Source: JAIPEI01 sp964443135 (lineage in GTDB: Bacteria > Desulfobacterota > DSM-4660 > Desulfatiglandales > HGW-15). From it: a stretch of 64,000 nt of DNA. Shown here in pieces: positions 8,796 to 17,491 of the stretch. Each line of letters opens with the position of its first letter. The stretch's first letter is position 1. The DNA lies in assembly GCA_964443135.1 (NCBI GenBank), contig CAYUBQ010000012.1:18977-82976 (forward strand). Reading direction: 5' to 3'. The notes beneath the pieces were generated by a model. The model ran no database searches. It was not told the origin of the DNA and saw nothing but the letters and a program-made list of their open reading frames with translations. A program made the position numbers and the translations under genes.

Positions 8796-9521
8796 TCAAT
8801 TGCTTACAAGTACCTCATCGAACATCATTTCATATTGTGTATTCAAATAGTTATTTTTGATCTCATCAAAATTCAAAATAACTTTTTTCAAGTCCTCATG
8901 GGTGTGTTTCACCATGTTGGACGTCGTCTTCCCGGGTTTGACGCCAAAAAAATCGAAAATCTTTTGCAGCTCGCTGTCCAGCCCCAGGAGAAGATCCTCA
9001 TAGAACAGAGGAAGAACGGGGAGCTTGAAGCCCGAGATGTAGTCGTTCAGCCTCGAATCCAGGTCCTCACGAAGCCGGAGGGTCCAGTTGAACTCCCTGC
9101 CGTTGACATGGATCGGATCCAATCTCTGATGGGGGTCATAGATGTTGTAGTCGTTGACTCTCTCCTTCAGGATGTTCGACAGCAGCTCGGAGAGGGCCTC
9201 CTTCACCCGGTTTCTTCTCCGGAGGTGGATGACCCTCGCGTCCAGCTCGTGCAGCAGCCTGGAGAAACCGACCGGATCGGTGAGGATCCGGAGCTTGGTC
9301 TTGAAACCCACCGCCTTGTACCGACCGAGCAGCGGCCTGGTGAGCGCTCTCCGGGTGCAGCTCAGCTGGGCCTCGGGAGGATCCTTTCGGAGGGGCCCGA
9401 GGATCTCCTTGCGGGCCCGGATCCGGGGATGGGAGTCCAGGTGCTCGATCAGGAAGGTGCTTCCCGCACGGCCTTCGAACAGAAGAACAAACGGTGTGAC
9501 GCGGTTTCCGGCGTACAGCAT
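8796..9521 (-). CDS. Sulfotransferase-family protein
   Basis: 241 residues. The N-terminal strand-loop FVLLFEGRAGSTFLIEHLDS matches the 5'-phosphosulfate-binding loop of PAPS-dependent sulfotransferases. ARVIHLRRRNRVKEALSELL fits the 3'-phosphate-binding strand and helix, and FYEDLL precedes a typical C-terminal segment (LQKIFDFFGV). It probably transfers sulfate from PAPS to a sugar hydroxyl of the EPS or its lipid-linked precursor in the cytoplasm. It starts 10 nt after the asnB-like gene. The 3' third (about 8800-8960) is strikingly AT-rich against the GC-rich 5' part, suggesting a recombinant gene. The sugar acceptor is unknown. Confidence 0.75.
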   Translation of the reverse strand: MLYAGNRVTPFVLLFEGRAGSTFLIEHLDSHPRIRARKEILGPLRKDPPEAQLSCTRRALTRPLLGRYKAVGFKTKLRILTDPVGFSRLLHELDARVIHLRRRNRVKEALSELLSNILKERVNDYNIYDPHQRLDPIHVNGREFNWTLRLREDLDSRLNDYISGFKLPVLPLFYEDLLLGLDSELQKIFDFFGVKPGKTTSNMVKHTHEDLKKVILNFDEIKNNYLNTQYEMMFDEVLVSN

Positions 9522-9531
9522 GGTGAGGACC

Positions 9532-11469
9532 TCACGATAGAAAACGTTGGTGCCAAAGGTTCAGCATCATGACGCTCCAGAGCTCGGTGGACCAGTTCCG
9601 GAGGCCCTTCTGATGCTCCTTCCACAGGGTTCCCAGCCTGTCCCTCTCCAGGTAGAGACGGCTCGCCGGCCCGTCCAGGACCAGCTCCCGCCCGAACTCC
9701 TTCAGCTCCCCGCGAAGCCACTCCAGGATGGGAACGGCAAACCCCCGCTTCCGGCGGTAGAGGATCTCCCCGGGCAGGTGGGGCTCGAGGGCCTTCTTGA
9801 AGATGTGCTTTCCCTCCCCCCCGTTCAGCTTCAGCCCGGCGGGGACCCGCGCCGCATACTCCATGAAGACGTGGTCCAGGAGCGGGCAGCGCACCTCCAG
9901 GGAGACGGCCATGCTGGCCCGGTCCACCTTGGTCAGGATGTCCTCGCAGAGGTAGGTCTTGATGTCGAGGTACTGGATCCTGGACAGGTGATCCCGGGCC
10001 GGGGCGCGCTCGTAAATCTCCCGGAAGAGATCCGAGGTCCGGTAGCCCCCCAAGGCCTTCCGTGCGTCCCCGTTCAGGAGCCGGTTCTTCCCGTCGTCGT
10101 CCACGGCGCTCACGGAGTGAAAGTAGGCCGCCACCGGGTCCCGGGCCACGTTGGAGATGAACGCCTTGCCTCGAAACAGCTGGGGCAGGTAGTCCGCCTT
10201 CGGATACAGACGGCCCAGGCCTCCGAACACGGGCCGGCGGAACAGGGCCGGCACCAGGTCCCGCACGGCGTTCTCCCGCAGGTCGAAGGCGTACCGCCGG
10301 TAACCGGCGAAGCTCTCGTCCCCGCCGTCCCCGGAGAGCGCCACGGTCACGTGGTCCCGCGCCGTCCTGGAGACGTAGTAGGTGGGCACGGCCGAGGAGT
10401 CGGCAAACGGCTCGTCGTAGTGCCAGGCCAGCTTCTCGATGACGGGCACGGCCTCGGGGGTCACGTGGAACTCGTGGTGATCCGTGTGGAACAGGCCGGC
10501 CACCTGCCGGGCGTAGGCGATCTCGTTGTAGGCGTCCACGCTGAAGGAGATGGAGCTGGTCTTGACCGGCGCCCCCGAGGCCCGGGACATGAGCGCCACG
10601 ACGGCCGAGGAGTCCACCCCTCCCGAGAGGAAGGAGCCCAGGGGCACCTCGCTGATCATGCGGATCCGAATGGCCTCCTCGAGGATCTCCACGAGCTCCT
10701 CCCTCATGCGCTCCTCGCTCTTGTCGTGGCAGGGATGGAAGGAGAGGTCCCAGTATGGGCGGACGGCCGTGCCCTGTGCACCGGCCACCGCACGGCAGGC
10801 AGGGGGCAGCTTGCGGATCCCCTTGAAGGCGGTCTTGGGGGACGGCACGTAGATGAGGGAAAGGTAGTCGGAGATCGCGGTGAGGTCCGCCTCCCTGGGG
10901 ACGCCCGGGTACGCCAGGATCGCCTTGATCTCCGAGCCGAAGACCAGGGTGTCCCCGCTCTCCCAGTAGTAGAGCGGCTTTTTCCCCACCCGGTCCCGGG
11001 CCAGCACCAGGCGCCGCCGGTTCCCGTCCCACAGGGCCAGGGCGAACATGCCCCGAAACCGCTCCACCGCCCGCTCGCCCCACTCCTCGTAGGCGTGAAC
11101 GATCACCTCGGTGTCGGACCGGGTCCGAAAACGGTGCCCCCGGTGCGCCAGGTCTTTCCGCAGCTCCTGAAAGTTGTAGATCTCCCCGTTCAGGACCACC
11201 CAGACCGTGCCGTCCTCGTTCGACAGCGGCTGCTGGCCGGAGGTGAGATCGATGATGCTGAGCCTCCGATGGCCGAGCCCCAGGTTTCCCCTCTTTTCCG
11301 TTCTTCCCGCCCCCTGGAGCCCCTCCCGGCCCTGCGCGTGCCCGTCGCCGTTGAGGAAATACCCTTCCTCGTCCGGGCCACGGTGATACAGGGTGTCGTT
11401 CATTCGAATCAGCACCTCGGGATCGACCGGTTTGCCGTCCCGATGAAACACGCCGCATATACCGCACAT
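9532..11469 (-). CDS. asnB: XrtA-associated asparagine synthetase-type amidotransferase, glutaminase intact (TIGR03108 type)
   Basis: 645 residues. The N-terminus MCGICGVFHRDG carries the class II glutaminase nucleophile Cys2. GLGHRRLSIIDL, VVLNGEIYNFQELR and RSDTEVIVHAYEEWG complete that domain (to about residue 210). The synthetase half has the PP-loop SGGVDSSAVVAL and the LSGDGGDESFAGYRRY block. Length and motifs fit the exosortase A-associated amidotransferase 1 subfamily rather than a housekeeping AsnB. The likely role is glutamine-dependent amidation of a uronic acid or other carboxylate in the EPS pathway. An AAGGAGAG ribosome-binding site lies 8-9 nt before the ATG. Two paralogues (32358-34220, 36387-38327) lack Cys2. 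Confidence 0.9.
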   Translation of the reverse strand: MCGICGVFHRDGKPVDPEVLIRMNDTLYHRGPDEEGYFLNGDGHAQGREGLQGAGRTEKRGNLGLGHRRLSIIDLTSGQQPLSNEDGTVWVVLNGEIYNFQELRKDLAHRGHRFRTRSDTEVIVHAYEEWGERAVERFRGMFALALWDGNRRRLVLARDRVGKKPLYYWESGDTLVFGSEIKAILAYPGVPREADLTAISDYLSLIYVPSPKTAFKGIRKLPPACRAVAGAQGTAVRPYWDLSFHPCHDKSEERMREELVEILEEAIRIRMISEVPLGSFLSGGVDSSAVVALMSRASGAPVKTSSISFSVDAYNEIAYARQVAGLFHTDHHEFHVTPEAVPVIEKLAWHYDEPFADSSAVPTYYVSRTARDHVTVALSGDGGDESFAGYRRYAFDLRENAVRDLVPALFRRPVFGGLGRLYPKADYLPQLFRGKAFISNVARDPVAAYFHSVSAVDDDGKNRLLNGDARKALGGYRTSDLFREIYERAPARDHLSRIQYLDIKTYLCEDILTKVDRASMAVSLEVRCPLLDHVFMEYAARVPAGLKLNGGEGKHIFKKALEPHLPGEILYRRKRGFAVPILEWLRGELKEFGRELVLDGPASRLYLERDRLGTLWKEHQKGLRNWSTELWSVMMLNLWHQRFLS

Positions 11470-11500
11470 GTCGTCTGCTCTCCTTACCGCCCGCCCGATG

Positions 11501-12586
11501 TCAACCGGCGGATCCGTTCCATCCGTAGGCCGTTTTCAGCAGCGGCCAGACCGCCGCCCAGGAGTGCTGCCTCGCCGTGTCCCCGCCCCCGCCGGCCAGC
11601 CGGGCGTAGAGCCCGGGATCCGTGGCCAGCCGGATCATCCCCCTGCCGAGCGCCTCGGCGTCCCCGGGCTCCACCAGCAGACCGTTCACGCCGTCCTGCA
11701 CCAGGTAGGGGATCCCCCCGGCCGAGGTGGTGACCACCGGGAGGCCGCAGGCAAAGGCCTCCAGGATGGCGTTGGGGTAGTTGTCCACCACGGAAGCGTT
11801 CACGAAGACGTCCGCATCGGAGAGATACCCGGGGACCTGCGAGGGGTCCACCCGCCCGGCCATGGTCACGGCCCCCTCCAGTCCCAGCGCCTTCAGCTGC
11901 CTCGTGATCCGAGGCCTCTCGCTGCCCTCCCCCACCAGGGTGAGATCCGCGTCCGGGAGGCGGTCCCGCACCAGGCGAAAGGCCTGGACCAGGGTATCCA
12001 CCCCGTAGTAGGGCTCCAGGTTCCGGGTGCAGAGAAACCGTTTGGATTGACCCGGCCTTCGGGCCTTCCCCGAATTGGAGCCGAGATCCACGACGTTGGG
12101 CACGACCCCGGCCTCGACGCCCAGCCCGCCGAACAGCTCCCGAAGATAGTTGCTGGGGACCGTCACGGCGTCCGCCCTGCGCAGGACCGGCAGGAAAGGC
12201 TTTCCGGTGGAGTCGAAGTAGCGTTTTGCTTCCCCTCCCCGATAGTTGACCAGGACCCGCCGTCCCAGCAGGCGGGCCAGGAGGATTGCAGGGACCACGT
12301 GCAGAACGAAGTAGGCGTGGGAGCAGGCGATCGCGTGGAGGACATGGCTGCGGCTTGCCGCCCGAAGCAGCCGGGACAGGAAGAAGAGCTCGCGAACGGC
12401 GGTGCGGAGGACGGGGATCCTCCCCAGAACAGGCTCCAGTTCGGGGACCGAGCGGTTCGTAGGGACCACGGTCACGGCAACGCCCGCTCCTCGCAGCCGG
12501 CGGCAAAGGAGGGCTGTCTGGTTGGCCATTCCGCCGTAGGGCGGGGCGACCGGGCCGATCAAGGCGATGCTTCGGTTCCGGCTCAA
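11501..12586 (-). CDS. GT4 glycosyltransferase
   Basis: 361 residues from a TTG whose last two bases overlap the upstream TGA (TTGA, 12583-12586); GGGGGGAG precedes it. The protein starts SRNRSIALIGPVAPPYGGM, a common N-terminus of GT4 enzymes, and has VNYRGGEAKRYFDS, RNLEPYYGVDTLVQAF and the donor-site block NASVVDNYPNAILEAFACGL. The protein therefore spans the full two-domain GT-B fold. It is probably an EPS repeat-unit transferase; donor and acceptor are unknown. The open frame runs on to 13450, but that extension is antisense-like shadow over the next gene. Confidence 0.85.
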   Translation of the reverse strand: MSRNRSIALIGPVAPPYGGMANQTALLCRRLRGAGVAVTVVPTNRSVPELEPVLGRIPVLRTAVRELFFLSRLLRAASRSHVLHAIACSHAYFVLHVVPAILLARLLGRRVLVNYRGGEAKRYFDSTGKPFLPVLRRADAVTVPSNYLRELFGGLGVEAGVVPNVVDLGSNSGKARRPGQSKRFLCTRNLEPYYGVDTLVQAFRLVRDRLPDADLTLVGEGSERPRITRQLKALGLEGAVTMAGRVDPSQVPGYLSDADVFVNASVVDNYPNAILEAFACGLPVVTTSAGGIPYLVQDGVNGLLVEPGDAEALGRGMIRLATDPGLYARLAGGGGDTARQHSWAAVWPLLKTAYGWNGSAG

Positions 12587-13989
12587 GGCTCCCCCCGGCG
12601 CTGCTCCTCGGTGCGCCCGGAACCCCCCGGCTCCCACAGCCGGAGAACCGACACGAAGGAGCCGCCCACCTGGCTCACGGGGATGTCCTCGCTCCGCCAT
12701 CCGCGGGGCGGCCTGACCTGCTCGGGGAAGCCGGAAGGGGCCTGGTGGGCGCCGTCGTCCGCGTTGGAGGGCAGGACGTGCACGCGGTCCGGCCCGCGGT
12801 CCTCTTCCCGGTCCGGGTCCCAGACGATCACCGAGGTGGTGAGGGTGTCCCTTCGAAAGGGAAACGAGCGTCCGTGGAGATCGATGGTCTCCTCGGGCCC
12901 CAGCATCTCGGGGCTCAGGCGGTGGACGAGGACGCCTTCCCAGGCACCGCCTGCGGGTATGGCGATCTCCCGCGCACTGGAGATGATCGCACGGCCCTTT
13001 TGGTCCAGCAGCTCCACCGCGCCCAGGCCTCCGTCTCCGAGGGCCCGCGCCTGCATGCGGCGAGTGTGCGCGAAGCCGTCCACCTCGGCGAACGCCCGGT
13101 GCAGCACCTCCCGATGCACCCCGATGAAGCTGCTGATGAAGACCCGGTACTTCCGGTCCCTGTCCGTCGGGTTCTCGATGGTGACGGGCCTGCGGACGGT
13201 CCCGGCGTCGGCGGGAAGCGCGGCCTCCCAGTAGGGCGGGACCAGGCGCGCGGTCGGCCGGCGGCGGATCAGCCTCAGCTCGTCGATCAACAGGTGCTCG
13301 GGCTCCCCGACCTTGGACCCGAAGTGGAACTGAAGCTGCCGCAGGGACGGAAAGAATGCGAGGCCGTCCGTCACGGCCGCTCCGGCGTAGAAGTGGTAGT
13401 AGTACCGGGAGACCTGGAAGGCGTTGGCCGAGAGGACCATCCGGATCCACCGGCCCGCTGCCGAGGGATCGAAGGTGAAAAAGGCGTAACCGTGCATCAT
13501 GGAGTCGGTGGCGAGGCTCCGATTGTCCTTCCCGCCCACCACCCGGTCCCCGGGGCGCCAGTGGTAGGTCCAGACCCCGAAGGCCTTGCCGGGTTCCGCG
13601 GACGTCAGGCTGCTCCCCTCGGGCAGCCGGATCCAGAAGGAAAGGGCGTTGGGACCGTCCGGCTTGTAGTCCACGGACTGCGTGGCGAGATACATCCTCC
13701 TCACCCTGCCCTGGAAGAAGAGGTCCTTTTCCCAGGGCGAGAGGACGACCTTCATGCTGGAGCGGCTGTCGCCCGGTCCTCCAGGAACGCGTTCGGAGCG
13801 GGCGACGTCCCCCCGCCTGAACCCGATGGGATCACCGCACTCGCTGCACGGGATGCGCTGCTCGAAGTCGGCGAGCAGAACGCCGGGCTCCCCGGACCCG
13901 GCGTCGAGGCTGCACAGCAGCGCCAGGAGGGCTGCGGAGAGGATGGGAAGGAACCGCTTGGACCGGGAGGAGGAGGACAAAAGACTCAT
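12583..13989 (-). CDS. Secreted protein of unknown function in EPS locus
   Basis: 468 residues with a signal peptide (SKRFLPILSAALLALLCSLDA). No family was recognised. Near the mature N-terminus is a CSEC motif (IPCSECGDP), which could bind metal or form a disulfide. The next 200 residues resemble a jelly-roll carbohydrate-binding module (ALSFWIRLPEG, GRWIRMVLSANAFQVSRYYY, LLIDELRLIRRRP). The C-terminal half looks like further beta-sandwich. It overlaps the ATP-grasp gene upstream and the glycosyltransferase downstream by 4 nt each, so it is tightly tied to EPS assembly. It may bind EPS outside the cytoplasm; this is an inference from fold-like features only. Confidence 0.6.
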   Translation of the reverse strand: MSLLSSSSRSKRFLPILSAALLALLCSLDAGSGEPGVLLADFEQRIPCSECGDPIGFRRGDVARSERVPGGPGDSRSSMKVVLSPWEKDLFFQGRVRRMYLATQSVDYKPDGPNALSFWIRLPEGSSLTSAEPGKAFGVWTYHWRPGDRVVGGKDNRSLATDSMMHGYAFFTFDPSAAGRWIRMVLSANAFQVSRYYYHFYAGAAVTDGLAFFPSLRQLQFHFGSKVGEPEHLLIDELRLIRRRPTARLVPPYWEAALPADAGTVRRPVTIENPTDRDRKYRVFISSFIGVHREVLHRAFAEVDGFAHTRRMQARALGDGGLGAVELLDQKGRAIISSAREIAIPAGGAWEGVLVHRLSPEMLGPEETIDLHGRSFPFRRDTLTTSVIVWDPDREEDRGPDRVHVLPSNADDGAHQAPSGFPEQVRPPRGWRSEDIPVSQVGGSFVSVLRLWEPGGSGRTEEQRRGEP

Positions 13990-15077
13990 GCGACGACCCC
14001 GGGACCGGTTTCCACGAGAAGGGGCTTGGACGGTTTTCCCACAAACGCCGCGCCTTCCCTGTCCGGAGAAAGATTGATCTCAATGATATGAGGACCCGTC
14101 GGGGAGACGGCCACGTCCGCGCCGGCAAAACCGACTCCCGGGAAGACGGTCAGCACCCGCCCGGCCAGGGCCAGGCTCTCTTCGAAAAAGGGGATCTTCT
14201 CCCCCTCGACGGCTGCGTGGTGATCGGGGTGCACCGTGAAAACCTCGTGGCGGTGGAGCCCGTCGATGGCCGCCTGCAGCGTGCCGGAAGCGAGGTCGAT
14301 GGGTGCGACGATGCCCCCGCTCGACTGGTTGTCCACCAGGGAGCCGGCCCGCCCGATCCGCAGGTAGCCCAGGACCGCCCTTGGGTCCCGCTGTTCCGGG
14401 CGCACGATCCAGAGGCGCATGGTGTTGACGCTGGAGGGGTTGAACGAGGCGAGCTTCGGGTGCTGCTCCAGGTAGGCCTCGATGACGGAGGTCCCGCCGT
14501 GCCGGCGGTCGATCACCTCTTCCTTGAACCGCTCCGGGGTCAACCGGGTAGAGGTCCCGGCGCGGAGGAGGAGTGTGGTACCGTTCCGTCCCCTGGTCAC
14601 CTCGGCCACCTCGAAGCCTTGCCCGGCCCAGCCCTCCAGGGGCTTGAAACAGATCCGGGTCCCGTCCCGGAAGCGGTTCAGGAACCCCTCGAGATCGGCG
14701 ACGCTGCAGAGCCTGCGGCCGTCCGAGTCCTGCCCGGCCACCTTGTGGAAGTATCCCAGGTAGTCGGGCGTGGGGATGTGAAAGAGCCGCAGCATGGCCT
14801 TTTCCGACAGCTTGTTCTGGGAGAGCTTTCGATAGGGCAGGGGGTTCAGGCGTCCGACCTCCTTCCTGTAACCCGCCGCTCCCAGGTGCCCCTTCTTGTC
14901 CGCCCAGGGCACGTCCCGCTTCCAGAAACCCGCCATCTGGTAGAAACCCGGGCCCACGCCGTAGAACGGGAAGAGGACCATCAGCTCGAGGAGCTGGCGG
15001 GCAACAGAAAGCTCGCCCCGGCCGCGGCGGAGCCGGGCCAGGCGAAGGAACTCGGAAAATGTGCAGGAAGCTTTCAT
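13986..15077 (-). CDS. Sugar-transfer-associated ATP-grasp protein (PF14397 type)
   Basis: 363 residues. The N-terminal 100 residues carry the helical lead-in typical of this ATP-grasp group (LNPLPYRKLSQNKLSEKAML). The ATP-grasp core follows, with an ATP-lid strand FKPLEGWAGQGFEV, a VIEAYLEQHPKLASFNPSSVNTMRLW block and the metal-binding end GADVAVSPTGPHIIEINLSP. The family has been proposed to ligate amino acids or other carboxylates during surface-polysaccharide synthesis. The ATG comes 1 nt after the stop of the upstream PP-loop gene, so the two are translationally coupled. Together with the two PP-loop paralogues it forms a three-gene cassette of carboxylate-activating enzymes. Confidence 0.85.
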   Translation of the reverse strand: MKASCTFSEFLRLARLRRGRGELSVARQLLELMVLFPFYGVGPGFYQMAGFWKRDVPWADKKGHLGAAGYRKEVGRLNPLPYRKLSQNKLSEKAMLRLFHIPTPDYLGYFHKVAGQDSDGRRLCSVADLEGFLNRFRDGTRICFKPLEGWAGQGFEVAEVTRGRNGTTLLLRAGTSTRLTPERFKEEVIDRRHGGTSVIEAYLEQHPKLASFNPSSVNTMRLWIVRPEQRDPRAVLGYLRIGRAGSLVDNQSSGGIVAPIDLASGTLQAAIDGLHRHEVFTVHPDHHAAVEGEKIPFFEESLALAGRVLTVFPGVGFAGADVAVSPTGPHIIEINLSPDREGAAFVGKPSKPLLVETGPGVVA

Positions 15078-15078
15078 T

Positions 15079-16254
15079 TCAACGGGTCCTGATGGACTGA
15101 AGGGTACCTCGGGCGCTGTGCCAGGGGCGCGGACGCAGCCGTCTCATGAGCTCCCTTCCCCCCGCCCCGACGATTTCCCGCGCCATCTCCGCGGCCGCCT
15201 TCCGGAACCGGTAGCGCCTGAGATAGCGGCGAAGTCGGCGCGCGATCGCCTTCTCGCGGGCCTCGTCCGCCAGGGCGATGAGCTCGTTCAGGAAGGGAAG
15301 CCCCTGCTCGTCGACCTCCTTCAGCAGCCCGGCCTGAGATGTCCTGCGGTAAGGAGGAAGGGCCTTTGACCCCACGCCCAGCAGGTGGAGGGCGATGGCC
15401 GTCCGCATGCACTTTCCGCAGGCTCCGCAGTTTCTCCCGCCCGCGTACCAGCAGACCTGGAGCTGATCGAGCAGCTCTTGATGGCGGGCGACAAACGCGG
15501 TTTTCTCGACCCGCGACGCATCGACCCCGTGGTGGACGATCCGGGTCGTCTCGGTGCTCCAGAGCGGGTCCAGCAGGGGATGGGAGCCCCAGGGCATGAG
15601 GTCTCGAAAGGTGTAGCTCGCAGGGATCAGCAGCCGCTCGATCCCGAGCCCCGCGCCCAGCCCGCACAGGACGCCGCCGTGGGTGAGGAGAATCGAGAAC
15701 TTGCGCTCGTGCAGGAAACGGATCACGTTGGTGTGGACGGTGATGAGGGACTTGTTCTCCGACTCGGCGAACCGCCGTCGCGCTTCGATGTTCTCCTCCC
15801 AGTCCTCGGGGCCTCCCCGGCCTGCAGCGAAATCCTGAACGAGCACCAGGTGCGTGACCGCCTCGCGGTGGTGTGCGTACGTGTAACAGCTGTCGATGCC
15901 CCCCGAGAAGCAGCAGGCCGTCACCGGGATCACCGGATAGTTGTCGCAGCCCTGGGCCTCGACGGGAACGACCTCGAGGTCCCTGTTCCAGCAGTGCAGT
16001 ATGATTTGGATCTCGTACAGTGCGTGCAAGAGCCTCCGGGAAACAGGGGCTTCTTCCGCGACCTTCACGGGAACCCGACGGACCATGGCCTCGAACAGGG
16101 CGGGGGCCAGGAACGGCTCCGGCCGCGCCACCAGCTCGAGATCCGCGGGCAGCTCGTACCAGATCGACTCCCCGTCGACCGTCGCTGAAAGGACCTGGCG
16201 ATCGGGAAGCCGTTTCAGTGCCACATCCGTGATTCGAACAGCATCTTCACTCAT
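15079..16254 (-). CDS. QueC-like PP-loop ATPase with zinc site, paralogue A
   Basis: 391 residues. A novel-looking N-terminal domain (1-110) precedes a PP-loop ATPase core with CCFSGGIDSCYTY (SGGIDS at 117-122). A cysteine set follows at Cys268, Cys276, Cys279 and Cys282 (CWYAGGRNCGACGKC), with the same spacing style as the zinc site of 7-cyano-7-deazaguanine synthase QueC. QueC activates a carboxylate with ATP and converts it to amide and then nitrile. In this EPS setting a carboxylate-amidating or adenylating role is inferred; no other deazaguanine gene is nearby. GGAGG lies 6-7 nt before the ATG. A tandem paralogue sits immediately upstream. Confidence 0.75.
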   Translation of the reverse strand: MSEDAVRITDVALKRLPDRQVLSATVDGESIWYELPADLELVARPEPFLAPALFEAMVRRVPVKVAEEAPVSRRLLHALYEIQIILHCWNRDLEVVPVEAQGCDNYPVIPVTACCFSGGIDSCYTYAHHREAVTHLVLVQDFAAGRGGPEDWEENIEARRRFAESENKSLITVHTNVIRFLHERKFSILLTHGGVLCGLGAGLGIERLLIPASYTFRDLMPWGSHPLLDPLWSTETTRIVHHGVDASRVEKTAFVARHQELLDQLQVCWYAGGRNCGACGKCMRTAIALHLLGVGSKALPPYRRTSQAGLLKEVDEQGLPFLNELIALADEAREKAIARRLRRYLRRYRFRKAAAEMAREIVGAGGRELMRRLRPRPWHSARGTLQSIRTR

Positions 16255-16287
16255 GATGGGCCTCCAAGGCTCGAAACCCGTCGGCGC

Positions 16288-17466
16288 TCAGAAAGGGGAG
16301 GCGGCGGATCTCAGCGTGGCCCGCATGGCGTGCCACTGCCGGGGCCTCAGCCTTCGGTGCAGGCTTCTCCCCCAGGCACCCGTCAATGCCTTCCCGAAGC
16401 CGACGACCGCCTCCCGCAGGAGATATCGCCGCCGCATCTTCTGCAGTTGTCTTTGGATGTCCGACGCTCCGTGCCGACGGCAAGCGAGGATGAGGTCCTC
16501 CACATAGGGCAGGGTCCCTTCACCGTCCGGCTTCAGGGCGCCGAGAAGGCGCTGGGAGGAGTACGGCGGGAGGTTCGCTGAACGCTTGCCGATGAGGTGG
16601 AGTACGAGGGAAGTGCGCACGCACTTGGGGCAGGTCCCGCAGTTGCTCGAACAGGAGCGCCAGCAGACCTGGAGCTGGTCCAGGAGCTCCCGGGACTCCG
16701 CGATCCGCTCCACCTTTTGGCTCCTCCGGGTGTCGGCGCCGTGATGGACGACGCAAGTGCTCTCGGTGCTCCACAGGGGATCGATGAGCGGATGCGAACC
16801 GTATGGGTGGAGGTTCTGGTAGGTCCAACTGGAAGGCATCAAGAACATACGAGGCGCGAGCGACACGCCGAGCCCGGCCAGGACGCTTCCGATCACCAGG
16901 CCCCAGTAGACCTTCCGCGTTTCCACGAAATCCCGGATGTTGGAGTCCACGGCAATGAGCTTCTTCCCGGCAATCCGGGCGAATCGGGACCGCGCCTTCT
17001 TGTTCTCCTCCCAGTCAGCGGGGAGGTTGTACGTGTCGAACCCTTCGACGAGAAGAAGGTGCGATACGTCCTGTTCATGGCATGCCAGGGTGTAAGAGCT
17101 GTCCACGCCTCCGGAAAAGCAGCAAATCGCACTTCCGGTCCCGATCTCGGGCTCGGACTCGTCCGCTTCGATCTCCACCACGTGCAGGTCCCGGTTCCAG
17201 GATCGGAAGATGGTCTGAACGCTCGAAAGGCCCCGAAGCAGCATCGGAGAGACCGGAGCGCCCTCGACCCGGACCGGTGCGTTCCGCACCATGGCCTCGA
17301 ACAGGGCCGGGGCCAGGAAGGCCTCGGCCCGACGGGCCAGGGGAAGGTCCGCCGAGGTCCGGAACCAGATCTCTGTTCCGTCCACCGATGCGGACAGGCA
17401 CTGGGTCTCTCCTGCCCTCTCCAGGCGGAGGTCTTTCACCACAACAGGATCGGGGTTGTCTGTCAT
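16288..17466 (-). CDS. QueC-like PP-loop ATPase with zinc site, paralogue B
   Basis: 392 residues from the ATG at 17466, preceded by a strong AAGGAGGGAAAG site. The start also aligns with that of paralogue A; a longer frame to 17553 is less likely. The PP-loop is ICCFSGGVDSSYTL (SGGVDS at 118-123), and the cysteine cluster is CWRSCSSNCGTCPKC. Both paralogues share the N-terminal domain blocks FLAPALFEAMV and SWNRDL or CWNRDL, and the downstream block YGSHPLIDPLWSTE or WGSHPLLDPLWSTE, so they arose by tandem duplication. Divergence is substantial, so they may act on different substrates or as a heteromer. The O-ligase-like gene ends 25 nt upstream. Confidence 0.75.
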   Translation of the reverse strand: MTDNPDPVVVKDLRLERAGETQCLSASVDGTEIWFRTSADLPLARRAEAFLAPALFEAMVRNAPVRVEGAPVSPMLLRGLSSVQTIFRSWNRDLHVVEIEADESEPEIGTGSAICCFSGGVDSSYTLACHEQDVSHLLLVEGFDTYNLPADWEENKKARSRFARIAGKKLIAVDSNIRDFVETRKVYWGLVIGSVLAGLGVSLAPRMFLMPSSWTYQNLHPYGSHPLIDPLWSTESTCVVHHGADTRRSQKVERIAESRELLDQLQVCWRSCSSNCGTCPKCVRTSLVLHLIGKRSANLPPYSSQRLLGALKPDGEGTLPYVEDLILACRRHGASDIQRQLQKMRRRYLLREAVVGFGKALTGAWGRSLHRRLRPRQWHAMRATLRSAASPF

Positions 17467-17491
17467 CTTTCCCTCCTTCATCGGACCGTCG

